64,000 nt of DNA from Achatina immaculata (Eukaryota > Mollusca > Gastropoda > Stylommatophora > Achatinidae): NCBI GenBank assembly GCA_009760885.1, contig CM019713.1, forward strand, positions 80,289,086 to 80,353,085, written 5' to 3'. Positions 21,900 through 35,548 of the stretch are shown here, piece by piece. A program made the position numbers and the translations under genes. Positions within the stretch are counted from its first letter, which is position 1. Every line of letters starts with the position of its first letter. The notes under the pieces are model-generated. The model made no database searches and was not told where the DNA came from. It was given only the letters and a program-made list of their open reading frames with translations.

Positions 21900-22379
21900 T
21901 ATATATAACTAACTGACCAGAATATATTAAATTGCATATGTATAAAATTAGTAAATATAGTTTTAAGTGCACATAAAAACAGACTCCTAATTATACAAAA
22001 GAATATAAAAATCTTGCATAGAACAATTACGCTGCCAGAGGTATGATTATTTATTACCATACATAACACACGTCTAACAAAATATTTTCCTACGTGGCTC
22101 ACGATCGATCGAGGGAGTCCACAGCACAGCTTTCATTCATCCACATCATATAATAGCAACCCATACTAACCTAACACACACTGGTTCTCCTCCGACGGAG
22201 GAACACTGGTTCTCACTCACGCTTGAACAATAACATGGTCCCCTCGATCGCTGGATTCATACGTGCTCAGCTTACAAAATCCCGAAACATTAAAATTCTA
22301 TCATCTTGTCTTTATAAACCTGGCCAGTTAAAAGATTTATTTTGTCAGAGTTGTGCACCTCTACACTTACCAGTACATA
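21851..22379. other. TA microsatellite (21851-21897) and unassigned sequence
   Basis: A TA run of about 47 bp, then AT-rich sequence; GATCGATCGAGGGAG lies near 22104 and a partial echo (CCCTCGATCG) at 22242. No gene. Confidence 0.6.
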
Positions 22380-24300
22380 TTACATCCTTCAGATGCCGTT
22401 AAAAGTCACATAGGGTTCGCATAGTTGTTTGCCAAGTTTTCCTGTTCTCGGCGAGTCTTCCAATTTCATCAAGGGATGTTATGCCCATTAAACTCTCCTC
22501 TTTAGAGTTTCACGTGGTCCACCTCTTTTTCTTCGGCCTGTTGTGGTCGACTTGATAGCTTGTTTTGGTATTCTCTGATTGTTTCTTCTCATCACATGGC
22601 CTACATATGTCCAGCTTCTTTTTCTGAAAACCCATCAGACAGGTTGTTGTTTGCTCATCTGTCTTATCTCTGCATTGTTCTTGAATTCGTTCCACTTTAT
22701 ACCACGTATTTTCCTTAGACATTTGTTTTCAAAAGAGTTTAATTTCTTGTCTATTTATTTAGCTGATTTCCAGCTTCCACATGCATAAGTAAAGGAGAAT
22801 ATCACATTTGAATTGAATAATCTTAACTTGGATTTTGTGCTTATAACTTTTGAATTCCATATGTTCTCAAGATTTTTTAAGGACGATGCTGCTTTTGCAA
22901 TTTTAATTCTAATTTCCTTCCTGGTGTCACCATCCTGTTCTATGTAGCTGCCAAGGTATGCACATTGGTTTACTTCATCAACAGCTGTTCCTTCTACATA
23001 TATTTTTTCTTCTTGATTAATGATAAGTTTCATTATTTTTGTTTTGTCTTTGTTAATTTCAAGACCTATTTTGCTACCAAGGAAGACAGGGAATCTGTTT
23101 TTTCCTGCATCGATTTCACATTGTCACTGATAAGAATTATGTCATCTGCAAAATCAAGATCTTCTAGTTGAGTCCCATGTACGCAATCAATGCCGGTTTT
23201 ACCTGTACATGATCTTTTCTTATAAAGTCTCTGGCAATTACAAAAAGCAATGGAGATAATAAACATCCCTGTTTCACGCCTGTTTCAATCTGAAAACATT
23301 CACTCATTCCTTCTTCTGTCATGACTGTACAAACATATCCGTTGTAGAGATCTCTAATGCTGTTTACAATTTTAGATGGTATTCCATATAGTCGTAAAAT
23401 TGTCCACAATGAATCTCTGTCTATGCTATCAAATGACTTTTTTTTAAAGTCTATGAAGTTCAGGATTAATGGTTGCTACTTTTCAAAATGTTCTTCAAGT
23501 ATTATTCTTAGAGTAAAGATCTGGCCGAGACAGCTTCTCTCTTTTCGAAATTCTGCCTGTTCTTCTCTACATTGCAGTATCTACTACATCCTTAATTCTA
23601 TTCAGAATCATTTTACAAAACACCTTTGACACAACTGATAGTAAGATTACACTCCTCCAGTTATTGCAGTCACTGAAGTTGCCTTTTTATTTTAACAATG
23701 ATTCCATTTAAAATGGACTTTTTCTTCTTTCCCGAATGTATAAAATCGGAAAAAAGTAGGAGCAGCTTTATTACTTAACGATTACAAAGTTGTGACGTTT
23801 CGGCGTGAGCATTAATCATACAAAAACATACAGGACGAAGAAATAGAGAGAGGAGATAAAGTATAGATTCACATGAATACTGTTTTAAAAAAAAAATTTT
23901 AAAGGAGTACTTAGCTGTAAATTGCAAGGTGTGGCTTGTCCGGCGGTGTGTGTCAGGAATGGATCTGGTAGGACGTGGAATTTGTTTAAATAGAGACCTG
24001 TGACATGTGGTCGGTGGGTTGTATAGTTGTATACCTATACACCAATTATTGTTTTTCTTCTTTCCAAATATTATTAAACAATCTTTGTAGTTGGCTCATG
24101 TTGTCACTAATAATAGCTTTTAACATTTTGACTGTTATTTCATCTTCACCTGCAGCTTTGTTGTTAGCCATTAGATTCACTATGTTTCAATTTCACTGAA
24201 TGTAACTTTATCTAAGCTGACATTTAGTTGTGGGACTGATAAATCGGTTTCAAGATTTATTAACTGATTTGAGTGTGTTCGATTAGGTAATGATCGGTAA
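22380..24300 (-). mobile_element. LINE family F (RTE-like), longer copy, interrupted by repeat H
   Basis: Minus-strand frames read in order AAGEDEITVKMLKAI (about 24150), motif-region pieces FRKREKLSRP-like near 23530, GIPSKIVNSIRDLYNGYVCT and QIETGVKQGCLLSPLLFVI (23409-23240), LEDLDFADDIILISDN with the catalytic FADD (about 23160-23110), FNSNVIFSFTYACGSWKS (22800) and a C-terminal segment to 22390. It resembles family A in architecture and length but has many frame breaks; the endonuclease is missing. An H insertion sits at 23733-24051. The short frame 24290-24523 on plus is not part of it and was not recognised. Confidence 0.85.
23733..24051 (-). mobile_element. Repeat family H insertion with 14-bp target duplication
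   Basis: TTTTTCTTCTTTCC occurs at 23719-23732 and again at 24052-24065, bracketing 319 bp that interrupt the family F sequence. The insert matches 17236-17545 in inverse orientation and partly 52094-52262. It has a poly-A-like stretch inside but no coding capacity. This supports H being a non-autonomous retroposon that moved after F inserted. Confidence 0.9.
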
Positions 24301-25283
24301 CGGACCCATTATTCCTACTCTAGGGTTGCCAGCTAACCCAGGTAACTATGAGATTAATCTATTCCCTACATACTCAACATTTTCATTGCTAAGTCTCCAG
24401 CTCTTACTATTTTCTGTAGTTTTACCTCGAACTTTTGAATATTTCTACATGGATGCTACTCGCTGCTGTGCTAACCTCTATTCTGCTCACAGTCTTCGTA
24501 ATAACTTGTCTTCTGGCAGTTAACTCATTCGAGGTCTTTCTAAAAATCTTCCTCCACCATCGTTTCTACCCAACTCTTGCTTGTCCTAATATTACGATAA
24601 ATTTAGATTTAAGACTGTTACTTCCTGTCTCTTACGTGCGTCAGGTTTTATTTTCCACGTGTTAATTTCCGCTTCAAATAGTGGACAAAGTAGAAGGTGA
24701 AATTTAATATTTTAATCACATTTAATTCGCATGACAAAACCACTTCTTTACTGAAGGTTCATTTGAATGTGACTTCATAGGTTATGTAAACATACAAATA
24801 TGTGAACTAAAATGGTGTACCTTAAATGAATGTTAATGTACTAAAAAGCAAGACACACTTAGTAGTATTTAAACAATACAGAATTTGTCTGAACAAAACA
24901 ACCCATTCCAACTTTTTCCATCAGCTGACTCCACGGTCTCAGGTACTTTATCATTGACGCTAATTTTGACAAAATAGTTATTACTTAGTTTATTTAAGCT
25001 TATTTTGTTGTTTAATAACTACATTAATCATAAACATGCATGACTTAGGCGTACCTGTGAAGGAGATCTTTAGTTTTGTGTCTGTATATCCGGTGGGGAA
25101 GTCTAATGCTAGACTAAACTGCTGCAACGAAAACCACAGTGTCAGGTAATGCCGTTTCTGTGACCCACCAAGAATATAGACCCAAGCCCCACGATGCTCT
25201 GAGCCTCCATCTTAAATGAGACTGTCACGAGAGCCACAGGAGTGGGTTCGGTAGGATCACGGGATGATTTTAATGATAGAAGC
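24301..25283. other. No gene recognised
   Basis: AT-rich. Short hydrophobic frames (24290-24523, 24435-24665) show no known family features. Confidence 0.4.
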
Positions 25284-25339
25284 GAAGAAGAAGAAGAAGA
25301 GGAAGAAGAAGAAGTAGAAGAAGAAGAAGAAGAAGAAGT
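25284..25339 (+). repeat. GAA trinucleotide microsatellite
   Basis: GAAGAAGAAGAAGAAGAG-type repeat of about 56 bp with two interruptions (GGAA, GTAG). Confidence 0.95.
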
Positions 25340-25404
25340 GTCTGTGTAAACAGTGCTCATTTTAAAATAAAGTAAAATGTTTGCCATGTGGTTATTATTA
25401 TCAA

Positions 25405-26366
25405 AACCCCACCAGTGGTCCATTTTACGGATCATTGCCTGTCCCAAGTCAGGAAAAAGGGGGAGGGTTGGCTTAAGGCCAGCAACCTTATCCTATAAAA
25501 AGAACTTTGCTACAGAAACGCCAAAAAGAGACTCAAGAGATATTTCGGCCCTGGGGGAGGACGGACCTCCAGCTGGAGGAAGCATGAAGCCGGACAGTAA
25601 AAGCCAGGGAAACCAGGAAGCTGTCAGACCGACAACCGCCATCTCCACCAGGACCACCATTATTATAGGATCATGGAACGTTAGAACTATGTTTGAAGCA
25701 GGGAAATCAATGCAGGTTGCAGCGGAAATGAGGAAATACATCATCACCATCCTGGGAATCAGTGAAACAGGATGGACTGGAACTGGGCAAACAAGGATTA
25801 GCACGGGAGAACTTTTGTTGTACTCAGGACACGAGGAGGACACCGCACCACACACGTATGGGGTGGCCCTGATGCTGTCTAAGACAGCTCGGAGAGCGCT
25901 AATTGGATGGGAGGCGCATGGCCCACGGATTATTATAGCCACTTTCAAAACCCAAAAGAGAAGGATAAATATGGATGTCATTCAGTGTTATGCACCAACA
26001 AATGAAAGCAGCGATGGTACTAAGGAGGAATTCTATGAGAGATTGCTGGGTATTGTGCAGAGTCGTCCAGAGCGGAACATGGTTATCGCCATGGGTGATT
26101 TCAATGCCAAGATCGGAAGTGACAACAGGGGATACGAAGATATCATGGGGAAGCAAGGATTGGGTGTAATGAATGACAACGGAGAGAGATTTGCTGACTT
26201 TTGTGCCACAAGCAATTTGGTCATTGGAGGGAGTTTCTTCCATCATAAAAGGATACATAAGGTTACATGGGTTTCTCCGGATCAGATAACAGAGAATCAG
26301 ATCGACCATATATGCATTGGGAAGAAATACAGAAGATCTCTTCAGGATGTGAGGGGCAAAAGATGA
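25405..26366 (+). pseudogene. Family B polyprotein, endonuclease part, ended by a premature stop
   Basis: The frame carries the apurinic-type endonuclease: IIGSWNVRTMFEAGKS (N-terminal N-x-R motif), ISETGWTG with the catalytic Glu position, VIQCYAPTNE, AMGDFNAKIGSD, and WVSPDQITENQIDHICIG. It stops at 26364-26366 (TGA) within the segment GKR-stop-ADVASDHH, where family A has RKGADVGSDH, so a CGA-to-TGA change is likely. The S-D-H catalytic triad lies just after the stop in the same frame. In RTE elements this enzyme nicks target DNA to prime reverse transcription. Confidence 0.85.
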
Positions 26367-26496
26367 GCCGATGTTGCATCAGACCACCATCTAATTGTGG
26401 CCAGATTGAAGTTAAAACTAAAGAGGACTGGGATAGGAGGCAACAGTAGACAACGCCAGAGATACAACACCACAGTACTAGAAGCAGGAAGAATTA

Positions 26497-28733
<2,237 letters not shown>

Positions 28734-28740
28734 TTATCAA

Positions 28741-29136
28741 GTATAATTGCAAACCACTACAAAGTATAAAATAGTTCCGAATGTCTGCCTTGTGTACTGT
28801 AATCGTATACAGGAAAAAGGTTATTAAACTTAAAGGAATGTACGGGTTGTAGACTATGATGAATATACTAGTAATAAGAACAGTTATTCGCAATGTTGTT
28901 TAGATTAGACAGAGACTGAGGTTTCCCTTCTTTAATCTTTACTGTTTTACATCACGAAGTCAGATCTCTAAGGTTTAGTTTTAAAATCAGAGTAAAAACT
29001 CAATCTGTGAGGAAGTTCATAATTCCCGCTGTGATGTTCACAGCGTAGACTCCAGCGACAACTTATTAATTATAATCGTTAATTGAAATCTGGAATAAAT
29101 TTGCAGTTTAAATAAAAAGCCCAAAACAATGGGGAC
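28741..29136. other. No gene seen
   Basis: AT-rich flank between LINE B and the receptor fragment; it may include the decayed 3' part of that receptor but no motif was recognised. Confidence 0.4.
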
Positions 29137-29450
29137 CTAAAGGTCAGTAACGAGCAGGGTAAAATAAATGATTACTCCCGTCTCAGTGCTTGGGGTGATC
29201 ATCTGCTTGATTCCCAAGGAGACACAAATGAACATACATTTTTCATTTGCCATGTAGACGGTTGCTACAGAGGTAATTTTAGACAGTATCTCCTGCAACA
29301 AAATGGTGGTTACGTGCTGGGCGTCAACATGCACGATATGTAAAACTGTGGCCATTAATAGCGAGTTGCTAAGCAACTTGTGCCAGTGTTGAAATATTAA
29401 ACAGCAGAAATCATCCATGACCAAACTGAAGAAACTAATATTGTTGCTTA
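29137..29450 (-). pseudogene. GPCR pseudogene fragment (segments 2-4), cut by a LINE A insertion
   Basis: Minus-strand residues NNISFFSLVMDDFCCLIFQ correspond to NISFFAMAVSDLSGLLLQ of receptor 1 (segment 2, with Asp retained), and VYMANEKCMFICVSLGIKQM followed by ITP corresponds to AYITAERCFCIIFPLHIKQM (segment 3 and second inner loop; ERC changed to EKC). It ends at a stop in segment 4. Segments 1 and 5-7 are missing. Upstream it is interrupted at 29450-29462 by the inverted LINE A insertion. It is a decayed member of the same receptor family as the intact genes. Confidence 0.88.
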
Positions 29451-29462
29451 AATGTCTTGAAT

Positions 29463-29869
29463 CCTTTCTGTTGTTCTTCTCCATGTCTCTTTTGGTATAC
29501 CCTTACTTCTGCTCCCCTGTGATGTCCATCTTAGTGCTATTTTTGGTAGTGAGTTGTCAGTCATTCGAAGCACATGTCCCAACCATCGCCAGCGTCTTTC
29601 CTCAATAATTGTTGTCAGTGGTTTCATCTGCATTTCTGCTAATAAAATGTTATTTCTTATGGTGTTTGGCCAAAATATTTTTTAATTCTTCGTAAACATT
29701 TAGTCTGGAAAGAATTCAACTTGTTTTCCATGGTTTGGAACAACAGAAAGGATGTTCAGCAATAGAGGGCTCACCTGGGCAAGAGCAGAAAAAAAGGCGA
29801 AGGACAGGCATTTGTAGAAAACCCTTGCGGAAGCCCCATGTGCCCTTGGCACTTAAGGTTCAGAGAGAG
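29463..29869 (+). mobile_element. LINE family A, 5'-inverted (twin-primed) insertion, 13-bp target duplication
   Basis: AAATGTCTTGAAT stands at 29450-29462 and 29870-29882. Inside, 29463-29740 matches the minus-strand element sequence (collinear with 52861-53127) and 29741-29869 matches the adjacent 3' end in plus orientation, ending GGTTCAGAGAGAGA. The two parts are neighbours in the element, overlapping by about 15 bp, and are inverted relative to each other, as produced by twin priming. Confidence 0.93.
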
Positions 29870-29882
29870 AAATGTCTTGAAT

Positions 29883-30237
29883 GAGAAGTGCTTGGCAAGG
29901 TTCTGTCTCACGCAACAAGTACAAAACTGACAGAGTGTGCCTCTATCAGATCGGCCAGTACTACCCTGAATAATAAATATAATTATTCAGTTGTATTTGA
30001 TAATGTTTACAATAATTCAGTAGGACTAGATAACTGTCTTTCTCAAACATGTCCTTGTAGTCGTAATATTACTATTAATGCTCTGTCACAAACAGAAGCT
30101 GACCATATTGTTACAATCATAGTTATTATCTTATATTCCAACTTGATCGTTATTATTTTACGAATGCTTCTAACATATAGATCTCTATTTCTAGCTCACA
30201 CTCCCCTGTTATCACAACTTTACTGTATTGGCTTCGT
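29883..30237 (+). other. Unassigned open frame before C1; possibly a receptor N-terminus
   Basis: A frame from 29888 has several potential N-glycosylation sites (NYS, NNS, NIT) followed by a hydrophobic stretch (IVTIIVIILYSNLIVIIL), which is what a receptor N-terminus and first membrane segment would look like. It lacks the conserved Asn of segment 1 in a clear context and is cut by C1. The assignment is a guess. Confidence 0.2.
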
Positions 30238-30252
30238 GTATAGTTATATACT

Positions 30253-33200
30253 TATTTGGCGTTGGGTATTATGCTTCTCCAGAGTATACGATCCTTCATG
30301 CAAGTCATCAGCTCAGCTGGTGATCTCTTCTCACAACATCCCGTCAGATTGTCCAGTATCAATTCTCTTGGTCTTCCTCTAGATCTTCTTCCTTCTATTT
30401 TTCCTGTTCTTATAATATTTTCAATGCCCCCTCTTCTCATTGCATGTCCTATGAAAGTACAATGTCTCTCTCTTACTTTTTTGACAATATTTTTTTGTCT
30501 CTCCAGCTCATCTTATACATTCTTTATTAGTTATTTTTGCTGTCCAGGGAATTCGCAACATTCTTCTACTACACCACATTTCTACTGCTTCCAATGAGTT
30601 TTGTGCAGACCTGCCTACTGTCCATAATTCATTACCATATAATAATACAGGTTCAATATAACATCTCAGCACTGTTCTCTAACATATTTTGATAAGGATA
30701 TGTTGCATAATATGTTTCTCATTCTCTGAAGTACAGTCTTTGCTTGGCCTATTTTGTTCCTAATTTCTGTTCTGCATTTCCAGTCTGAAGTTATTACTGC
30801 TCCAACTTATTTGAATTTTTGCACCTGCTTTAGAATAGTTCCGTTCAATTTTATATTGCGTTTTGGTGGATTTTGTTTCTTAGAAATAACTATAGTCTCT
30901 GTTTTTTATGTTTAAAATAAGTCCTTTCTGTTCACTTCCTTTTGCAACTTTATCCAAAAGATTTCGCAGGTCTTGTTGGTTCTCAGCTATCAGTACTGTG
31001 TCATCAGTATACCGAATGTTGTTAATATTGTATCCTCCAATTTTTATGCCTGGTTCTATGGTGATCGTTCTTAGAATATTCTCGCTGTACAAAGAAAAAA
31101 GGTCTGGAGATAGTATACATCCTTGTCGCACCTTTTGTTTCATAAGTTGATATTTTCCAGTTCTATTTTCAACTCGAATTACTGCTTCTTGCTGCCAGTA
31201 TAGATGTTTTACAATCCTCAGGTCTTTGCCGTCTATATTGATGTCTTCAAGCATTTTAATAATTTCATTATGTTTCACCTTTTCGGATGCCTTGGTGTAA
31301 TCAATAAAGCATAAGTAGAGATCTTTATGTACTTATAAAGCTCTTTCTGTTATGTTCGTAAATTATAAATGGCAATGTGTGTTAATTTTCCTTCAACAAA
31401 TTCAAACTGTTCATATGCTATTTCCATTTTTATCTTGTTCCTTGTTCTTATCATAATAATTCTCAAAAGTAGCTTCATTATGTGACATGAGAGGCTGATA
31501 GTCCGGTGGTCATCACATTCCTTTGCACCTGGTTACTTTTGTAGTGCTATAAACGTAAATTTAAGCAGGTCACGGGGCATATAACATCTGTTGTAAATGT
31601 CATTCAGTAACTTGGTTATTATTTTTATTCTTATCTCCTCTAACGTCTCTATTTCTTCTATTGTTATATTATCAGGCCCAGTCACTTTTCCTTTCTTCAC
31701 GTGTTTGATGGCGTCTATGATTTCATCTTCAGGTATTGATGGTCCCTCACAGTTTTCAGTATCTGGTGTTAATTCTGATCTTGCTCCTCCACATAGCTCA
31801 CTGATGTACTCTGTCCACCAATCCACAATATCTTGTTTTCCTAATAACAATTTACAGTCTTTTTTATTTCAGGCACACTGTTGCATATTTTGTCTTGCTG
31901 CCTGTGAGTTCATTAATTCGTTTATGCATGTGTTTGCTGTCTTTATTATGAGAGTAATCTATATTTCTACACTGTTCATTTAACCACACTTCCTTTGCTT
32001 CTCTGCAGTTGCGTCTTATTTCATTATTTATCTTGCTATATTTTTCTTCGTTATTTTTACTCCTCCTCCTCTTGTCCATCAATCCTAAGATGTCGTCTGT
32101 CATCCATTTATTTTTAGAGGCTTCTTTTTTCAGTTGTATTATCTCCTTAATAGGTTGGTGGATAGAATCTCTTAACATTGCCCATTCTTCATCTATACTA
32201 TTTGTCTTAGCTACTGCAATATATTTATTTGTTATTACTTTGTATTGTTATCTTAGTCATTTGTCATTTTTAAGGAGTTCTGTTTTCAATTTGATGTTTC
32301 TCACTTGTCTGCATGCTTTCTTTAGCTTTATTTTAATTTTTCCACAGAGTGGGTCATGGTCACTATTGCAGTCATTGTTTTTGTTGTCAGTAATGCATTG
32401 GGGAATCGTTGTTGATTAACACGTAGTCTATCTGATTAAAAGTCTTTTTGTTTGGGGTGCACCACGTTGCCAGCCTTCGGGAATGTTGTTTAAACCAGGT
32501 GTTTCCCACAACCAAACTGTGTATTCTTGCCCATTCAATTAATTTACAATTTATGTCATTCCTCTTCTACAGTCCATAGTCACCAACGATGTCTGAAGTT
32601 CTTCCTTGACCAGTTTTGGTATTAAATTCTCATATGACTATAGTAACCTCATGTGACTTTCTGTGTTTCAGGGCTCTCTCTATGTCGTTATAAAATAGAT
32701 GTACATCTTCTTCAGAACTTTCAGATGCTGGAGCGTACACTTGTATAATATTTATGTTTATTGGTGGTCCTTTCAGTTGGGCTAGCAGGACTGGGTCCGA
32801 GATGTTCAAATATTCTACAATTGTCCTTGCTGTTTATTCGTCAAATATTATTCCTACTCCTCGTTCATATTCCTTACTTCCTGAATATATTATTATATAT
32901 TTATCTCTGTTTATCTTCCTTGCACCTGCCAGTCTAACTTCACTCATTCCTAATATGTTGATCTTCATCCTTTACATTTCCCTCTTTACATTTCCCTCTT
33001 TACATTTCCCTCTTTACATTTCCCTCTTTACATTTTCCAGTTTTCCATCCTGGAATAAAGTTTTAACATGCCATGTTGGTATTTTTAAGTTGTTAGTTTT
33101 GCCACCAGTAGCTTGATGACTATCTGGCCTCACCTGTGGCTCGTAAGCTACCCTGCCGGACGAGGCTGTTCCAGAGGGACAACCATTAACATCTTTCATG

Positions 33201-33571
33201 ACAGATTTATTACTCTGGGTAAGCATAATTGTTCTTGCTAGCTACAACAGTGGTTTCCCGTTGCCTTCTGTCGGTTTGTGTACGGACTCTCCGCTAGCCA
33301 TTAGACTCCCTGTCCTACACGCAAGGCAGCGGGAGCGAGAGCTTTTAAGGCTCCTCTCACCTGGTATTCCCTTCACTGAGCAGATGAGGCACTTTATAGG
33401 AGTGGTAGCGCCACCTATCACCCCATCTCGCTCTCTGAGACTACAGCCAGTTGGCCCTCACCTGCTTATTTTGGTAAATCCTTAATCACACGATACTCTA
33501 TATCTGGAGGACTTTCACCATCCGCCACCTGTGACGCGCTGGGTTGGAGATGGTCGCCCCAGTTTTTCCCA
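30253..33571 (-). mobile_element. LINE family C (RTE-like), copy C1, near full length, 15-bp target duplication
   Basis: GTATAGTTATATACT stands at 30238-30252 and 33572-33586. On the minus strand a GC-richer 5' region (33560-33227, starting GGGGCGACCATCTCC) precedes the endonuclease (KIPTWHVKTLFQDGK for the usual A-T-W-N-V motif). Reverse transcriptase pieces follow (KGKVTGPDNITIEEIE; QKVRQGCILSPDLFSLYSEN; NIRYTDDTVLIAEN, a YADD variant YTDD) and a C-terminal TGKIEGRRSRGRPRE. Frames are broken in many places. A 15-bp in-frame repeat has expanded at 32968-33034 in the endonuclease start. Collinear with C2. Confidence 0.88.
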
Positions 33572-33586
33572 GTATAGTTATATACT

Positions 33587-35273
33587 ACCTAAGCTAAATG
33601 TAATTTGTGATGAGATGGGGAATACCCTGACAGAGACAGAGGAAATTCTGGAAAGATGGAAGGAATATTGCAAAAGAATGTATGAAACAACCGACTGTGG
33701 AAGCAGAAATCAACAGTGTGAATTATTATTGGAGGAGAAAGAACCCGAGCCGACAATGGAAGAAGTTTTATGGGCAATAAAGAGTCTGAAAAATGGTAAA
33801 TCACCAGGATGTGATGAGATAACCGCTGAATTTATTAAAGCAGGAGGAAAGGAGTGTGCAACAATCTATCATGCACTATGTAAAAAGATATGGCATTCAG
33901 GTATTTGGCCAAAAGAATGGAAAAGAACTGTATTCATACCACTGCCAAAAAAGGGTAACCTGAAATTATGCACCAACTACAGAACTGTTGCCCTGATTAG
34001 TCATGCCAGTAAAATTATGTTAAAAATCATAATGGGTAGACTTCGAAAGAAAATAGAAGAAGAAGTCAATATGGTCCAAGCTGGCTTCAGGCAAGGAAGA
34101 GGATCAAGAGATCATATATTCAATCTAAGATTAATAATAGAGAAATGCAGGGAGTTTAATGTGAATCTATATTTATCCTTTATAGACTACTCAAAGGCAT
34201 TTGATTGTGTACAACACCAGAAACTTTGGGAAATAATGGAAAAAATGGGATTTCCAACACATTTGATACAATTAACATCACTGCTGTATTTAGACCAACA
34301 AGCAGCAGTAAGAATAAATGATGAAACAACAACTTGGTTTGACATAAAACAAGGGGTCCGTCAGGGGTGCGTATTGTCACCTTACTTATTTAACTTGTAT
34401 ACTGAAAATATAATGAGGAATGTTAGAGAAGATGTAGACAAAGAATATTACGATGCCATAACAGTTGGAGGTTATGAAATACCAGAGATTAGATATGCTA
34501 TGACACAGTATTGCTGTCCACAACACAAGAAGGAATGGAAAAACTAATTATGTCAGTCCGCAAGAACAGCGAAGAGCAGAACCTATATCTTAATGCAAAG
34601 AAAACTAAAGTGATGACAACTGACAAAACAAACAAGGCAACTGAAATATGTATCAGTGAGGAAAAACTGGAAGAAGTGGAGAGTTTTGAATATCTTGGAT
34701 CACTACTAACTAATAATGGAGATACAATGAGGGACATTAAAAGGAGGACATCTATTGCTCTTCAGAAAGTAAAACAAATAAAGAATCTGTGGAGAGGAGC
34801 AGACAGAACCACAAAAATAAGATTTTTAAGGGCATGCATCTTTCCCATTGCAACATATGCCTGTGAGACCTGGACACTTAACAAAACAGCTGAGAAGCAC
34901 ATAAATGCCTTTGAATGTAAATGCTATAGAAGAGTTCTCCAAATATCGTGGACACAAAAAAGAACAAATATATCTATACTACAAGAGCTTAATATTGAAG
35001 AAGGCTGGCTAGTAAAGAGGATTAAAGAGAGAAAACTTAAATATTTTGGCCACATTAAACGTCATGATAATTTAGAGAAGACCGTATTGGAAGGATACAT
35101 AATGGGAAAAAGAAAAAGAGGAAGACCGAAACGAAGATGGCTGCAAGCCATCGTTGATGATCTGGAAATGGATGCAGCAGCAGCAGGCCATCTTGCTCAC
35201 AACCGAGAGGCCTACAGGAGTGCTGTTTGGGAGGCAAAGTTCCGCAAGGGACATGCAAAGGAATGAATGAATG
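33587..35273 (+). mobile_element. LINE family D (RTE-like), copy D1, 5'-truncated
   Basis: Two open frames (to 34547 and 34511-35266) together form a reverse transcriptase and C-terminal domain of about 560 residues. AGTTATATACT at 33576-33586 recurs at 35274-35284 as an 11-bp target duplication. Motifs: FIPLPKKGNLKLCTNYRTVA, QAGFRQGRGSRDHIF, LSFIDYSKAFDCV (motif A), IKQGVRQGCVLSPYLFNLY (motif B), then RYA followed by a one-base deletion where GATGAC should encode the catalytic DD, then TVLLSTTQEGMEKL in the second frame. C-terminus is GKRKRGRPKRRW...HAKE and the tail is GAATGAATGAATGA. The endonuclease is lost by truncation. Confidence 0.92.
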
Positions 35274-35284
35274 AGTTATATACT

Positions 35285-35498
35285 TTGTTTTATATAATTA
35301 TACACTAATTATGTGTGTGTTATTTAGAGGAAAGGCGACAAGAAGGTGATCATTTAGACTATTTCATGTAGATGTTTACTTGTGCATGAACAGACTGACA
35401 GAATGCTCAATTAACTGGCATACAATATCTGGATAAGTAAACCATTCTGACTTAAAACAAAGTCCCCTAGGACATATTTTAGTTTGTAGATAATATAT

Positions 35499-35548
<50 letters not shown>

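Noticed and set aside
30001..30237. N-terminus of a third receptor on the plus strand
   Set aside because: Glycosylation sites and one hydrophobic segment only; the conserved Asn context of segment 1 is missing. Listed at low confidence and not treated as a gene.
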